64,000 nt of DNA, taken from positions 2,022,420 through 2,086,419 of the forward strand of contig NZ_KI783301.1 of the NCBI RefSeq assembly GCF_000510645.1, in the 5' to 3' direction. The stretch comes from Thermicanus aegyptius DSM 12793 (lineage in GTDB: Bacteria > Bacillota > Bacilli > Thermicanales > Thermicanaceae). This document shows, piece by piece, positions 27,039 through 35,137 of the stretch. The notes beneath the pieces were generated by a model that was given only the letters and a program-made list of their open reading frames with translations, did no database searches and had not been told where the DNA came from. A program made the position numbers and the translations under genes. Every line of letters begins with the position of its first letter. Position 1 is the first letter of the stretch.

Positions 27039-28484
27039 TTAAAGTTTGACGGTAATATTGGTCAGTTCCGAATAAAACTCGACGCTGTGGGCTCCCCCTT
27101 CGCGACCGATGCCGCTATGCTTCATCCCTCCAAAGGGAGTGCGTAAATCACGTAAAAACCATGTGTTAATCCAGATGACCCCCGCTTCAATCTGGTGAGC
27201 TACCCGGTGTGCCCTCCTTAAATCATTGGTCCAGATCGTAGCGCTTAGTCCATATTCCGTGGCGTTTGCCCTGGCAATCACTTCTTCTTCCGTATCAAAG
27301 GGTAAGATGCTGGCTACAGGGCCGAATACCTCTTCCTTAACTACACGACATTGTTCCGGCAAATCTACGACGATTGTAGGCTCCAAATAATACCCCTTTT
27401 CCATGCCTTCGGGACGCTTCCCACCAAGGAGGATGCGCCCTTCATTCCGGGCAATGTCAAGATAACCATTGACCCGTTCCAAATGTTCCTTGCTGATCAA
27501 TGCCCCCACATTGGTTTTCGGGTCAAAGGGATCCCCTACAATGAGCTGTTTCGTCCGCTCCACAAATCGTTCCAGAAACTGATCGTAAATCGGGCGCTGG
27601 ACATAGATGCGGGAACCGGCTAAACAAACTTCTCCTTGGTTGGAGAAGCTGGACTGAATCGTCGTCTCAATCACTTCATCTAAGTTCGCATCTTCAAAGA
27701 TGATATAAGGGTTCTTTCCTCCCAATTCAAAGGAAAGGCGTTTTAAGGACTTAGATGCTGCGGCCATGATGATTTTTCCCGTGTGCGTCTCCCCGGTAAA
27801 GGAAATTGCATTCACGTCCGGATGCTCCGTTAAGAAACTGCCGGCTGAATTGGGGCCAAAACCGTGAACCACATTGACGACACCATCCGGCACGCCGGCT
27901 TCTTTGATCACTTCCGCAAGAAGCGTTGCCGTCATGGGGGTTAATTCCGCCGGCTTGGCGACAACCGTGTTCCCCATGGCGAGCGCCGGTGCCATCTTCC
28001 ACGTGAGGAGAAGAAGCGGTAGGTTCCATGGATTGATCAGACCAACGACTCCGATCGGCCGCCTGATGGCATAATGAAGCTGGCCGGCATCCATTTGATA
28101 GCTCTCCGTCCCTACGGAGTGGAGATAATCGGCAAAGAAATGGAAGTTGTAAGCCGCCCGGGGAATATCCAGGTTAAGGGATAACGTATATGGTTTTCCC
28201 GTATCGAGGGATTCGAGGCGGGCAAACTCTTCTTTCCGTTCCAGGATCAGATCCCCGATGCGGCGAACGACCGCGATGCGATCGCGGATGGAATACCTTC
28301 CCCATTCCCCTTTCAGCGCACGCCTGGCCGCCTCTACCGCCCGGTCAATCTCCCTCTTTCCCCCTTCGGCGACCCAGCCGATCTCTTCCTCCGTTGCCGG
28401 ATTTACATTTGTGAAACGCTTCCCATCCTCGGATTCTACAAATTGACCATCAATAAAGTGCAAGCAATTCTTTGTGAAACTCAT
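27039..28484 (-). CDS. dmpC: 2-hydroxymuconic semialdehyde dehydrogenase
   Basis: A 481-residue aldehyde dehydrogenase superfamily protein. NAD and active-site motifs are PWNLPLLLLTWK, FTGETHTGK, FELGGKNPYIIFEDA (general base Glu) and NQGEVCLAGSRI (nucleophile Cys). It is the first gene of the dmpC-F-G-E-H-xylH-reductase operon and should oxidise 2-hydroxymuconic semialdehyde to 2-hydroxymuconate (the oxalocrotonate branch). The ATG at 28484 follows AAAGGAG; the open extension to 28526 is unlikely. Its promoter overlaps a perfect palindrome. Confidence 0.92.
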   Translation of the reverse strand: MSFTKNCLHFIDGQFVESEDGKRFTNVNPATEEEIGWVAEGGKREIDRAVEAARRALKGEWGRYSIRDRIAVVRRIGDLILERKEEFARLESLDTGKPYTLSLNLDIPRAAYNFHFFADYLHSVGTESYQMDAGQLHYAIRRPIGVVGLINPWNLPLLLLTWKMAPALAMGNTVVAKPAELTPMTATLLAEVIKEAGVPDGVVNVVHGFGPNSAGSFLTEHPDVNAISFTGETHTGKIIMAAASKSLKRLSFELGGKNPYIIFEDANLDEVIETTIQSSFSNQGEVCLAGSRIYVQRPIYDQFLERFVERTKQLIVGDPFDPKTNVGALISKEHLERVNGYLDIARNEGRILLGGKRPEGMEKGYYLEPTIVVDLPEQCRVVKEEVFGPVASILPFDTEEEVIARANATEYGLSATIWTNDLRRAHRVAHQIEAGVIWINTWFLRDLRTPFGGMKHSGIGREGGAHSVEFYSELTNITVKL

Positions 28485-28588
28485 CTCTTTTTCTCCTTTC
28501 CCTCTCTTTGTTATCCCGTGCAACACCAGGTTCTGTGATCAGAATCTCTTTCTATCCATCCTATGAGGTTTCCTTTCACACATACTAT

Positions 28589-28621
28589 AGATTTTATCAT
28601 ATATTTTATATGATAAAATCT
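28589..28621. promoter_or_regulatory. 33-bp perfect palindrome, likely operator of the meta-cleavage operon
   Basis: Two exact 15-base half-sites, AGATTTTATCATATA and its complement, separated by TTT. It overlaps the -10 and start region of the promoter at 28610-28638, a classic repressor position. There is no downstream T run on the operon strand and it lies upstream of the operon, so it is not a terminator. The GntR/FCD regulator encoded 110 bases away is the natural candidate to bind it. Confidence 0.75.
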
Positions 28622-28638
28622 AAAAATACAACCGTCAA
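28610..28638 (-). promoter_or_regulatory. Promoter of the dmpC operon
   Basis: On the minus strand TTGACG (complement of 28633-28638), 17 bases, TATCAT (complement of 28610-28615), about 120 bases upstream of the dmpC start. The -10 lies inside the palindrome 28589-28621. Confidence 0.7.
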
Positions 28639-28731
28639 AAATAAAAGTAAATGAATGACCGAATATACGTTTCTCTTTTTCGTGTGATCCCTATTCAGAA
28701 GAATTGGATTGAATTGTAAATCGTGACGACT

Positions 28732-29415
28732 TCAAATTCGCAATGATTTAGCAAGCTCTTCATTCGAAGTTTGTTTCAAAGTTGAAATATAGGTTTTAAA
28801 CGCTCTTTCTTTTTGGGTGCGCATCCACCTCTCCATTTTATCCTCATCGCGTTCAATAATCGCTTTAATCATTTCCCTATGTTCTTTTTGGGATTCCATC
28901 ATCGCTTGTGGCGTCTGCACAAATACCCAACGGGAACGGGCTGATTTTTCCCAAACTGTGGTTACAATGCGGTGAAGTTCCTTCCACGGGGAAAAGTCAT
29001 ACAAAACCCGATGAAATTCATAATTTAATCGACTGTATTCATTCGGATTGTTTTTCTCTATGCTTTCATCCATCTCATTAACAAGCCGCTCCAGTTCTTC
29101 AATCGCTTCCTGGGTGACTCTTTTTACGGATGTCCTCGCTAAAATCGGTTCCAAAGCCAATCGTATGGTAAACAGCTCTTCTAACTCTTCCAGTTTCACG
29201 TGGGAAACCCTTGCACCCACAAAGGGTTTGCTTTCTACCCAGCCTTCCGCTTCTAACCGACGCAGCGTCTCACGGACAGGAATCGGACTGGTCCCAAGTT
29301 CGCGGGCCAGCTGGTCCACCACAAGCCGTTCTCCCGGTGCTATTTTTCCAGAGAGGATCGCCTCCTTTAACTGTTCATATACCCACTCGGTCCGCGTCAT
29401 CGGCTTTCTTTCCAT
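28732..29415 (-). CDS. GntR-family regulator, FadR/FCD type
   Basis: A 227-residue transcription factor with an N-terminal winged helix (VYEQLKEAILSGKIAPGERLVVDQLARELGTSPIPVRETLRRLEAEG is the canonical GntR region, residues 9-55) and an all-helical FCD ligand domain whose metal/ligand residues are visible in RLALEPILA, EYSRLNYEFHRVLY and KEHREMIKAII. Such regulators commonly repress aromatic or sugar-acid catabolic genes until an organic acid binds. It is the only transcription factor within the catabolic block and is placed next to the 33-bp palindrome. The inducer is unknown. Confidence 0.92.
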   Translation of the reverse strand: MERKPMTRTEWVYEQLKEAILSGKIAPGERLVVDQLARELGTSPIPVRETLRRLEAEGWVESKPFVGARVSHVKLEELEELFTIRLALEPILARTSVKRVTQEAIEELERLVNEMDESIEKNNPNEYSRLNYEFHRVLYDFSPWKELHRIVTTVWEKSARSRWVFVQTPQAMMESQKEHREMIKAIIERDEDKMERWMRTQKERAFKTYISTLKQTSNEELAKSLRI

Positions 29416-29578
29416 CCATTTTCATCCTCCCTCAATTGGTTCCGGAACGATCGTACACTCTAAATATCTTCTCCTCAAAGGATAAGGTATCATATAACAT
29501 GTATTATAATGAAAATATCTCCTCATATCAATTCTTTCTTTAATGCGCGGACTCAGTGGGCCACAACTGCAAAAGTCA

Positions 29579-29610
29579 GGCTTAGTGCACATTCGGCTTA
29601 GTGCACATTC
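29579..29610. repeat. 16-bp tandem duplication
   Basis: Two exact, directly adjacent copies of GGCTTAGTGCACATTC. They lie in the gene-poor stretch 29416-29795 between the regulator and the phenol hydroxylase unit. Each copy contains the palindrome GTGCAC. It may be a replication-slippage duplication or a binding site; nothing else is recognisable in the surrounding 380 bases. Confidence 0.8.
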
Positions 29611-29795
29611 TCTTATTCGAAGCCCTTTGTAGATAACGAAAAGCAAATCATTTTGATCGTTTGGGAAATGGATGAGAGAAACCAAGAGGAGACACGAACA
29701 TCCGCTCCGCCTCTTGGTCACTCACCCGGACTGAACATGTACGATTTTTTCGTGATATTTTGATTTGGAACACATAATCTCTCGATTTTCTCGTC

Positions 29796-29933
29796 TTATT
29801 TGATATTATATCCAATTAAATCCCAAACGTCAATGGCCACGCTTCGCCGGATCACCTCTATGAACGCATTGCTTCCATACCCATGTCCGACAGGATCGAT
29901 CCAAACGTAAGACCGTTTTTCGCTCGCTCTCAT
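29796..29933 (-). CDS. Candidate 45-residue protein coupled to the phenol hydroxylase gene
   Basis: A short frame whose ATG overlaps the phenol hydroxylase stop codon as ATGA, the usual form of translational coupling. The predicted product has a balanced composition with recognisable-looking segments ([33 protein letters not shown]) and no membrane helix. I do not recognise a family. It may be a real small protein of the hydroxylase unit or the relic of a longer gene. A promoter-like sequence for the regulator (29805-29833) lies inside its end. Confidence 0.4.
   Translation of the reverse strand: MRASEKRSYVWIDPVGHGYGSNAFIEVIRRSVAIDVWDLIGYNIK
29805..29833 (-). promoter_or_regulatory. Candidate promoter toward the GntR gene
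   Basis: Minus-strand TTGACG (complement of 29828-29833), 17 bases, TATAAT (complement of 29805-29810). The -10 region TTGATATTATAT on the plus strand is shared with the promoters at 35138 and 36476. It is about 390 bases from the regulator start and overlaps the 3' end of the candidate small ORF, which lowers certainty. Confidence 0.5.
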
Positions 29934-31510
29934 GCCCTTTTTAAAACGGCGCTTACGTCGTAAGGATTGAAGAGATCAGGCACTTTCCAGCCTTCCAGAT
30001 CGTACTCAGCCATGCAGCGCTCTGCAAATTCTTTAAATCGATCTGCATCACCGGTATTCAAAGCGGTAAGGAGTACCTCGAGGCGGATATTTTCGTGGTT
30101 ACCAGCGTAGTTACGCTCGTAGAGCTCGTGACGACCACCGAACTCTGTTCCTACCACGTCCCAAAGAAGCTTAAGCAGCTTCACACGATCTTTCGCATCA
30201 TAGCCGTTTGTCCCTCTGACGTATTGGTCTAGGTAGGGACGGATCTCAGGATCGAGGAAATCGACTGCATGAGAGGGAAGATAAATCAGGGCACTAGCCA
30301 AGTCTTTTTCGATAATATCCTTGATCTTAGGATAAGCTTCCGTGGCAAACACCCGGTAGGCCAAGCCCGCAGCAAGATTGGGGAGCACATAATCGCCCAC
30401 CCACGGCTCGGGATTCCTCACCTGGGCCTCGGATAGCGACCAAAATAGATGGCGCCAGGCCAAAAGTTCCCCTACGCGAGCTTGGACACCGCGAAAGTCC
30501 TTGACACCTGTGGCTTCGACGGCTTTGAGAACCACTCCGGCGATGAAGTCCAGCTTAACCGCCAACCGTGTCAGACCGTGGAGGGTGAAACGGTGAACGA
30601 AACCGGATGCGGGGAAAAACGAGTTCACTTTCTCTACATCTCCATAAACAAAGATATTTTCCCATGGAACGAGAACTTTATCAAAAATTAAGATCGCATC
30701 ATTCTCGTCCAAACGGCTGGAAAGCGGATAGTCAAAGGGGCTGCCCGTAGTGGCGGCGATAAACTCATAGGAAGTCCGGCTGATGAGCTTTACTCCTTTG
30801 GCATTCATAGGCACAGTGAAGATCAGGGCGAACTTCTTGTCCTTGATCGGCATAGGACCATAGTGACCGATAAAGTTAAGGTGGGTGAGGGCACTGCCGG
30901 TAGCCACCACCTTAGCCCCGGAAATCACGACACCTGCATCGGTTTCCTTTTCCACATGCATATAGACATCGGATACTTCTTCAATCGGTTTGTTGCGATC
31001 AATCGGCGGATTGACGATGGCGTGGTTCCAAAACCAGAGGCGCTCTTGGGTTTCTTTATACCATCTTTTGGCATTTTCCTGGTAAGGAGCATAGAAATCG
31101 CTGTTTGCCCCCAACGTCCCGACAAAGGCCGCCTTGTAATCCGGAGCCCGTCCCAACCAACCGTAAACGACCCGCTGCAGCTCGGCAATGGTGTCGCGCC
31201 CTTTGATCAAATCATCGGCGCTCTTTGCTCCGATGAAATAGGGATGGGTCCATCCGCCGCTTCCAGTATCTGTGGGTACCGTCCACTTCCAATTCTCCGG
31301 CCCACCACGTTGCTCATCTTCGGCGTGTAGTTGATTGATTCGATCATACCAGCGGGCAAACATGCGAGCCGAATTGCGGTAGGCGGGATGGGTGGTGATG
31401 TCCTTAATCCGCTCGCCGTAAATCCAAACTTCCCGACCATCGCGCAAGCTTTCTAAATATTCCTCTCCCGTAAATGGACGAAGGGCTTGTTTTGCAATCG
31501 CCATATTCAT
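29930..31510 (-). CDS. Flavin-dependent phenol 2-hydroxylase, oxygenase component (PheA1/HpaB family)
   Basis: A 526-residue member of the HpaB/PheA family of FADH2-dependent aromatic monooxygenases. Family segments include [21 protein letters not shown] at the start, [21 protein letters not shown] in the middle and [23 protein letters not shown] near the C-terminus, the region that binds flavin and substrate. It probably hydroxylates phenol, possibly cresols, to catechols, since the enzymes around it process catechol and not homoprotocatechuate. The frame is open for 53 more codons, but the ATG at 31510 follows AAGGATGG and matches the family N-terminus. It needs the reductase at 22698-23171. 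Confidence 0.9.
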   Translation of the reverse strand: MNMAIAKQALRPFTGEEYLESLRDGREVWIYGERIKDITTHPAYRNSARMFARWYDRINQLHAEDEQRGGPENWKWTVPTDTGSGGWTHPYFIGAKSADDLIKGRDTIAELQRVVYGWLGRAPDYKAAFVGTLGANSDFYAPYQENAKRWYKETQERLWFWNHAIVNPPIDRNKPIEEVSDVYMHVEKETDAGVVISGAKVVATGSALTHLNFIGHYGPMPIKDKKFALIFTVPMNAKGVKLISRTSYEFIAATTGSPFDYPLSSRLDENDAILIFDKVLVPWENIFVYGDVEKVNSFFPASGFVHRFTLHGLTRLAVKLDFIAGVVLKAVEATGVKDFRGVQARVGELLAWRHLFWSLSEAQVRNPEPWVGDYVLPNLAAGLAYRVFATEAYPKIKDIIEKDLASALIYLPSHAVDFLDPEIRPYLDQYVRGTNGYDAKDRVKLLKLLWDVVGTEFGGRHELYERNYAGNHENIRLEVLLTALNTGDADRFKEFAERCMAEYDLEGWKVPDLFNPYDVSAVLKRA

Positions 31511-31736
31511 TCCATCCTTTCTCTTTTTCATGTTTTCGGGTTTCAACCGTGTTTCCCTGTAACAAGTAACCAACCTCCGATGATAGCGCTCACATTCCAC
31601 CGCATACTTATTCCAATCCCATAACCACCTCCCTTTAAGAATCTTCTTCCGTCGGGTTTCTTCAACCACTCAATCTTCCTAAAAGAATAGGTGCCATTTC
31701 ACCTCCTCTGAGAAACAGTTTTTTAAATACAAAAAT

Positions 31737-31765
31737 ATTTTATCTTATATTTTATATTATTACAA
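31737..31765 (-). promoter_or_regulatory. Candidate promoter/operator of the phenol hydroxylase gene
   Basis: Minus-strand TTGTAA (complement of 31760-31765), 17 bases, TAAAAT (complement of 31737-31742). On the plus strand the sequence starting at 31737 matches one side and the centre of the palindrome at 28591 in about 24 of 28 positions, suggesting a degenerate copy of the same operator. The 5' leader to the gene is about 220 bases and holds no other recognised feature. Confidence 0.5.
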
Positions 31766-31849
31766 TATAAAATAAATTCGATTTTCATTTTTTCGATTAA
31801 TCCGGTGATGCATAAACGCTCGTTCATCAAAAAGATCATGATACATCTT

Positions 31850-32227
31850 TTATTCCTTTTTGGACGCTCTTAATAGGAGATCGAGGAAACTCTCCCTTTC
31901 CAACATGCGAAGGGTGAGATGGGAAAGAGGCTTTGACTGACAAGCAAGTATAAAATTCCTTTCCCGTTCCTCCACCGGGAGTGCGGCGCGGGAATAGACC
32001 TCATTGTGATGAACGTTTCCCGAAAGGAGTTCCATTTTGCAAAAGGCACAGCCTCCTCTGCGACAGCCTTGAAAGGAAGGCTGCCCTTCCCGTCCATAAA
32101 ATTCTCTCCGGAGAATCTCTAATACGGTCTCCCCGGGGGTGGCAACCACCTCTTTCCCATACGGTTCTATGCGAATGAGAAACTTTTCTTCCACGAAGGC
32201 GCTAACCCCCTCTCCTCTTTTCAACAA
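31850..32227 (-). CDS. Plant-type [2Fe-2S] ferredoxin (XylT/DmpQ-like)
   Basis: About 125 residues with the cluster ligands Cys55, Cys60, Cys63 and Cys96 in a CX4CX2C...C pattern (FQGCRRGGCAFC, LACQSKP). In meta-cleavage clusters such ferredoxins reduce the oxidised iron of catechol 2,3-dioxygenase and restore its activity; the dioxygenase gene lies 1 kb away. The start is uncertain: TTG at 32227 and a GTG at 32194 downstream of GAGGAGAGGGGG are both possible. It follows the third hydratase paralogue by 18 bases and probably shares its transcript. Confidence 0.85.
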   Translation of the reverse strand: MLKRGEGVSAFVEEKFLIRIEPYGKEVVATPGETVLEILRREFYGREGQPSFQGCRRGGCAFCKMELLSGNVHHNEVYSRAALPVEERERNFILACQSKPLSHLTLRMLERESFLDLLLRASKKE

Positions 32228-32245
32228 CCCTTATTTCCCCTGATC

Positions 32246-33022
32246 TCATACCTGGAGAACGACTTGACCCAATGGCCCAAAGTCTCCCTCGATCCGTGTT
32301 CCTGGAGATAAGACAAAGGGAGCTGTCATCCCTCCGGTAAGAATCACCGAGCCACCTGGAAGAGGGTGACCGCGCCTAGTTCGTTCCGCTACTAGCCAGG
32401 ATACCGCTGCCAAAGGACTTCCCATCACAGCCGTGCTAAATCCTTCTACCTCCTGAACCCCGTCGCTCATTTTTACCCACAAACGATCGGGATCCACATG
32501 GGATATATCCCGCCATTCTCCTAATACGACTCCGGCTGCCGATGAGTTATCCGCGGTATTATCTAGGAAAGTAAAACGAAAATGCTCGAAACGGGAATCA
32601 ACGATTTCCAGTGCAGGTGCCACATGGGTAATCGCATCTCTTACTCTTGCTAAGGTGATGTCGGTCCCTGACAATCTGTATCCTATGCGCATCGCAATCT
32701 CCGGTTCGACCCGCGGATGAATCAAGTTATCATTTGCCTTGGCAGGAGAGAGTTGGATCATGCTCGCCAAAAGGATGCCATAATTGGAATCATGAATTCC
32801 CATGGCACGGCGCATCTCAAGGCTTGTAAAACCAAGTTTAAACCCAACCGGGCGATCTCCATTGGCAAGGTAAAATTGGATCAGCCAATTCTGGATCGCA
32901 TACGCATCATCCACCGTCATATCGGGCCACAAGGCGGTCAATGGTTTGATGGGGTTCCGTTTAAGACGCGCCTCCCACAACAATTTGGCAAACTCCTGAT
33001 GTCTTACTCCCGATCCAAACAT
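32246..33022 (-). CDS. Third hydratase/decarboxylase paralogue (2-oxopent-4-enoate hydratase family)
   Basis: A 258-residue member of the same family as the two genes at 23438 and 24255, with GFKLGFTSLEMRR, HPRVEPEIAMRIG, EIVDSRFEHFRF and NSSAAGVVLG. The EIVDSRFEHFRFTFLDNTADN stretch is closer to the decarboxylase-type paralogue (EIIDSRYENFQF). The ATG at 33022 follows a GGAGAGGAGAGGG site; the open extension to 33073 is unlikely. Why the cluster holds a third copy, paired with a ferredoxin, is unclear: it could be a redundant hydratase, a decarboxylase for methylated intermediates, or part of another pathway. Confidence 0.85.
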   Translation of the reverse strand: MFGSGVRHQEFAKLLWEARLKRNPIKPLTALWPDMTVDDAYAIQNWLIQFYLANGDRPVGFKLGFTSLEMRRAMGIHDSNYGILLASMIQLSPAKANDNLIHPRVEPEIAMRIGYRLSGTDITLARVRDAITHVAPALEIVDSRFEHFRFTFLDNTADNSSAAGVVLGEWRDISHVDPDRLWVKMSDGVQEVEGFSTAVMGSPLAAVSWLVAERTRRGHPLPGGSVILTGGMTAPFVLSPGTRIEGDFGPLGQVVLQV

Positions 33023-33052
33023 GTCCCTCTCCTCTCCTTCTATTCCTTCATA

Positions 33053-33078
33053 AATAACATAACCCAATAACATAACCC
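33053..33078. repeat. 13-bp tandem duplication upstream of the third hydratase gene
   Basis: Two exact adjacent copies of AATAACATAACCC, 30 to 56 bases upstream of the hydratase start on the operon side. They could be slippage or a regulator site. No convincing promoter was found in 33079-33221. Confidence 0.75.
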
Positions 33079-33221
33079 TTAAAAAAGTCCCCTATCTTTC
33101 CACTCACCCTTTCTCCATACGCACCAGAGCCCAAACTGCTGTAGACCGAACCAATTTGTAACCATGGTGTCGTCCTCTCACTCTTTGCACACACCCGTTC
33201 CTCATACAAATTTATTGAAGA

Positions 33222-33258
33222 GAGAAGCCCCGCAAACCGGAGAGCCCGCGGGGTTCTC
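33222..33258 (-). terminator. GC-rich hairpin after catechol 2,3-dioxygenase
   Basis: GAGAACCCCGC pairs with GCGGGGCTTCTC on the minus strand, 39 bases after the dioxygenase stop. There is no clean T run after it, so termination may be partial, or the hairpin may protect the 3' end of the message. Confidence 0.5.
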
Positions 33259-33296
33259 GTAAGGGAAACTTCTTCACGGTTTGCTCCAAAGGTTCA

Positions 33297-34223
33297 TCAG
33301 GTGGTCACTCCGGTAAATCCTGCAATCCATTCGGAGCGATGGTTGAAGTAGAAGATCCCCCGTGCCAGTTGATCCGCCGTCCACTTCACCACCGGCATGT
33401 CCGGATAGGCAATGTAACCGCCCGTAAAGACCTCATTCCGGTTCCCCGATGGGTCAAAATAGTAGATGGTCTGTCCCCGTGTGATTCCGTGGCGCTCAAT
33501 CCCTACATCCACGGGAACATCGTTTTTAGAGAAGACGTCGCCTGCCTTACGCAAATCCGTAAATTCATCCAACCAGAAGGCGAAATGGTGGAGCCCTTCA
33601 TCTTTCCCCGGAATAATCGCGATGTCATGGGGTGTATAGCTCCGGAACAGCCAGGCCGCAATCGGCGTCTCCGACCGCTCGTTCTCAACCACTTTCTCAC
33701 TCATGTAAAAATTAAGGGCTTTCATTAGAAAATCGACCGTTTCATGGGGCTTTTCCGCCGTAATCAAGAGATGATCGATGCGCGGTGCGCCAACTCCAAG
33801 CAGACCATCCGGCCACGGTGCAGGGTTCACTTGAGAGAGGGCTTTGCCCTTATATTCCATGTCCACATAAAGTTCCATCGTATGTCCTGAGGGAGCACGA
33901 AACCGTAAACCCTCCCCCACCTTGTGATTCTCCCCCTTGGAAATACGCGTCACCGAGGCGCCGTATTGTTGTAGATTCTTTTCCAATTGCGCCAAATCTT
34001 CGTAGGTGTGTACCTTAAAGGCCATCTTCTCCAATCCCGCTTTGTCGGATTGGCGCAAGACGATGGAATGATGGTCGTATTCGTCCCATCCCTTTAAGTA
34101 AATCTCCGTATCGGTGCGGTCCGTCACTTCCAAACCCATCACTTCCACATAATGCTTCCTCGCCGCTTCCAGGTCCGTCACCCTTGTGACGACATAACCC
34201 AGACGCATGATGCCCTCTCCCAC
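33297..34223 (-). CDS. Catechol 2,3-dioxygenase
   Basis: A 308-residue type I extradiol dioxygenase made of two vicinal-oxygen-chelate modules. Fe(II) ligands align as His151 (RIDHLLI), His212 (GLHHFAF) and Glu264 (NRNEVFTGG); the conserved second-sphere residues His199, His245 and Tyr254 are also in place. It opens catechol to 2-hydroxymuconic semialdehyde, the key meta-cleavage step. GTG at 34223 follows AAAGGAGG with eight-base spacing; an ATG at 34208 after GGAGAGGG is a close alternative. It is cotranscribed with the GlcG-like gene upstream. Confidence 0.96.
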   Translation of the reverse strand: MGEGIMRLGYVVTRVTDLEAARKHYVEVMGLEVTDRTDTEIYLKGWDEYDHHSIVLRQSDKAGLEKMAFKVHTYEDLAQLEKNLQQYGASVTRISKGENHKVGEGLRFRAPSGHTMELYVDMEYKGKALSQVNPAPWPDGLLGVGAPRIDHLLITAEKPHETVDFLMKALNFYMSEKVVENERSETPIAAWLFRSYTPHDIAIIPGKDEGLHHFAFWLDEFTDLRKAGDVFSKNDVPVDVGIERHGITRGQTIYYFDPSGNRNEVFTGGYIAYPDMPVVKWTADQLARGIFYFNHRSEWIAGFTGVTT

Positions 34224-34275
34224 GTTCCATTCCTCCTTTTTTAATAATTTTTAATTAGTTTTATTGAATCAACCG

Positions 34276-34290
34276 GCCTGTAATACAGGC
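34276..34290. promoter_or_regulatory. 15-bp perfect palindrome between the GlcG-like and dioxygenase genes
   Basis: GCCTGTA-A-TACAGGC. The single-base centre makes it a poor RNA hairpin and a better protein-binding site, but no partner is suggested by sequence. It lies about 50 bases upstream of the dioxygenase start. Confidence 0.45.
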
Positions 34291-34350
34291 TGGAAGATCC
34301 ACGCATTCAGGTTTTTTTCTTCAAGTGAAACCTTACATCTTAAGATTCAC

Positions 34351-34770
34351 TCACTTCGTTATATCGAATGCCGCCAAACCGATCCTCTCATCTTCTTCCT
34401 CGGAACCTCCACTTACACCGATCGCTCCGATGACCTCCCCTTCCACTTCCAAAGGGAAGCCTCCGCCAAAGATGACAAGATCAGGGGTATGGGGAATTCC
34501 ATGCAAGAGAGATGGATGATCCTTAATCATGTCATACCATTTCCCCGTTGGCATGCGGAACGCGGCGGCACTGTATGCTTTGCGCTGGGCAATTCCTACC
34601 GAAAGCAGAGGCGCTCCGTCCATTCGACGAAATGCCTTTAGCTGCCCTGCTTCGTCTGTGATGGCAATATTCACGGCAACGCCTAATTCTTTGGCCTTCT
34701 TAACTGCCCGGTCCAGCATCTCTTCTGCCAGCTCCAACGTGATGCTCTTCTTTAGATGAAATTGATTCAC
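34351..34770 (-). CDS. GlcG/HbpS-family (haem-degrading domain) protein
   Basis: A 139-residue single-domain protein of the GlcG/HbpS family: ITLELAEEMLDRAVKKAKELG, NIAITDEAGQLKAFRRMDGAPLLSV, and the glycine-rich FGGGFPLEVEGEVIGAIGVSGGSEEED ending. Members are often encoded beside aromatic or diol degradation genes; HbpS binds haem, but the role of most members is unknown. The gene starts with GTG after GGGGGTG and is followed by catechol 2,3-dioxygenase on the same strand, so a role in protecting or supplying the iron enzyme is possible but unproven. Confidence 0.88.
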   Translation of the reverse strand: MNQFHLKKSITLELAEEMLDRAVKKAKELGVAVNIAITDEAGQLKAFRRMDGAPLLSVGIAQRKAYSAAAFRMPTGKWYDMIKDHPSLLHGIPHTPDLVIFGGGFPLEVEGEVIGAIGVSGGSEEEDERIGLAAFDITK

Positions 34771-35131
34771 CTTTACACCCCCTGAGCCACCCTCACATCC
34801 AACCGTGTGTGATTTTTAGAAAAGGTTCACGTCACTACACAATTTGGTAACGGTTACATCGAAGGCCACTATCCGATTCCTTTTTCACTTGCATGTCCAC
34901 GCTACCTTTTCATGAAACAGGTACGCTGATCTAAAGGCGGATTACGGGCATGTTTACGGTTTTATGAAACGATTTTTAACCCCCCCCCTTTTATCTACCG
35001 AAAAAAGGGGACTACGCACGAGCCTTGCAACTGCCACATCCATTGCATCCTCACTAAACCCAATACCACCTCCTCCCCCGGAAGTACACTATACTCGTTT
35101 AAAGGCTTTTATTTTCTAAAATTTCAATTTC
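34771..35131 (-). other. Long leader upstream of the GlcG-like gene
   Basis: About 360 bases between the promoter at 35138-35166 and the first gene. It contains a strong Shine-Dalgarno-like GGGGGAGGAGGTG (complement of 35067-35079) followed by a possible leader frame of about 22 codons from a TTG, and then a hairpin with stem CCCCTTTT/AAAAGGGG at 34985-35010. These could form an attenuator or a decayed small gene. No known riboswitch core was recognised. Confidence 0.35.
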
Positions 35132-35137
35132 ATATAT

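Noticed and set aside
28589-28621. The long palindrome as a Rho-independent terminator
   Set aside because: It lies upstream of the dmpC operon with a promoter overlapping it and has no GC-rich stem, so an operator is the better reading.
29422-29721. A 99-codon minus-strand frame upstream of the GntR gene
   Set aside because: Cys-rich, low-quality composition, includes the 16-bp tandem duplication, and lacks a ribosome site.
31511-31669. 53-codon extension of the phenol hydroxylase
   Set aside because: Composition is unlike the family N-terminus and the ATG at 31510 has a good ribosome site.
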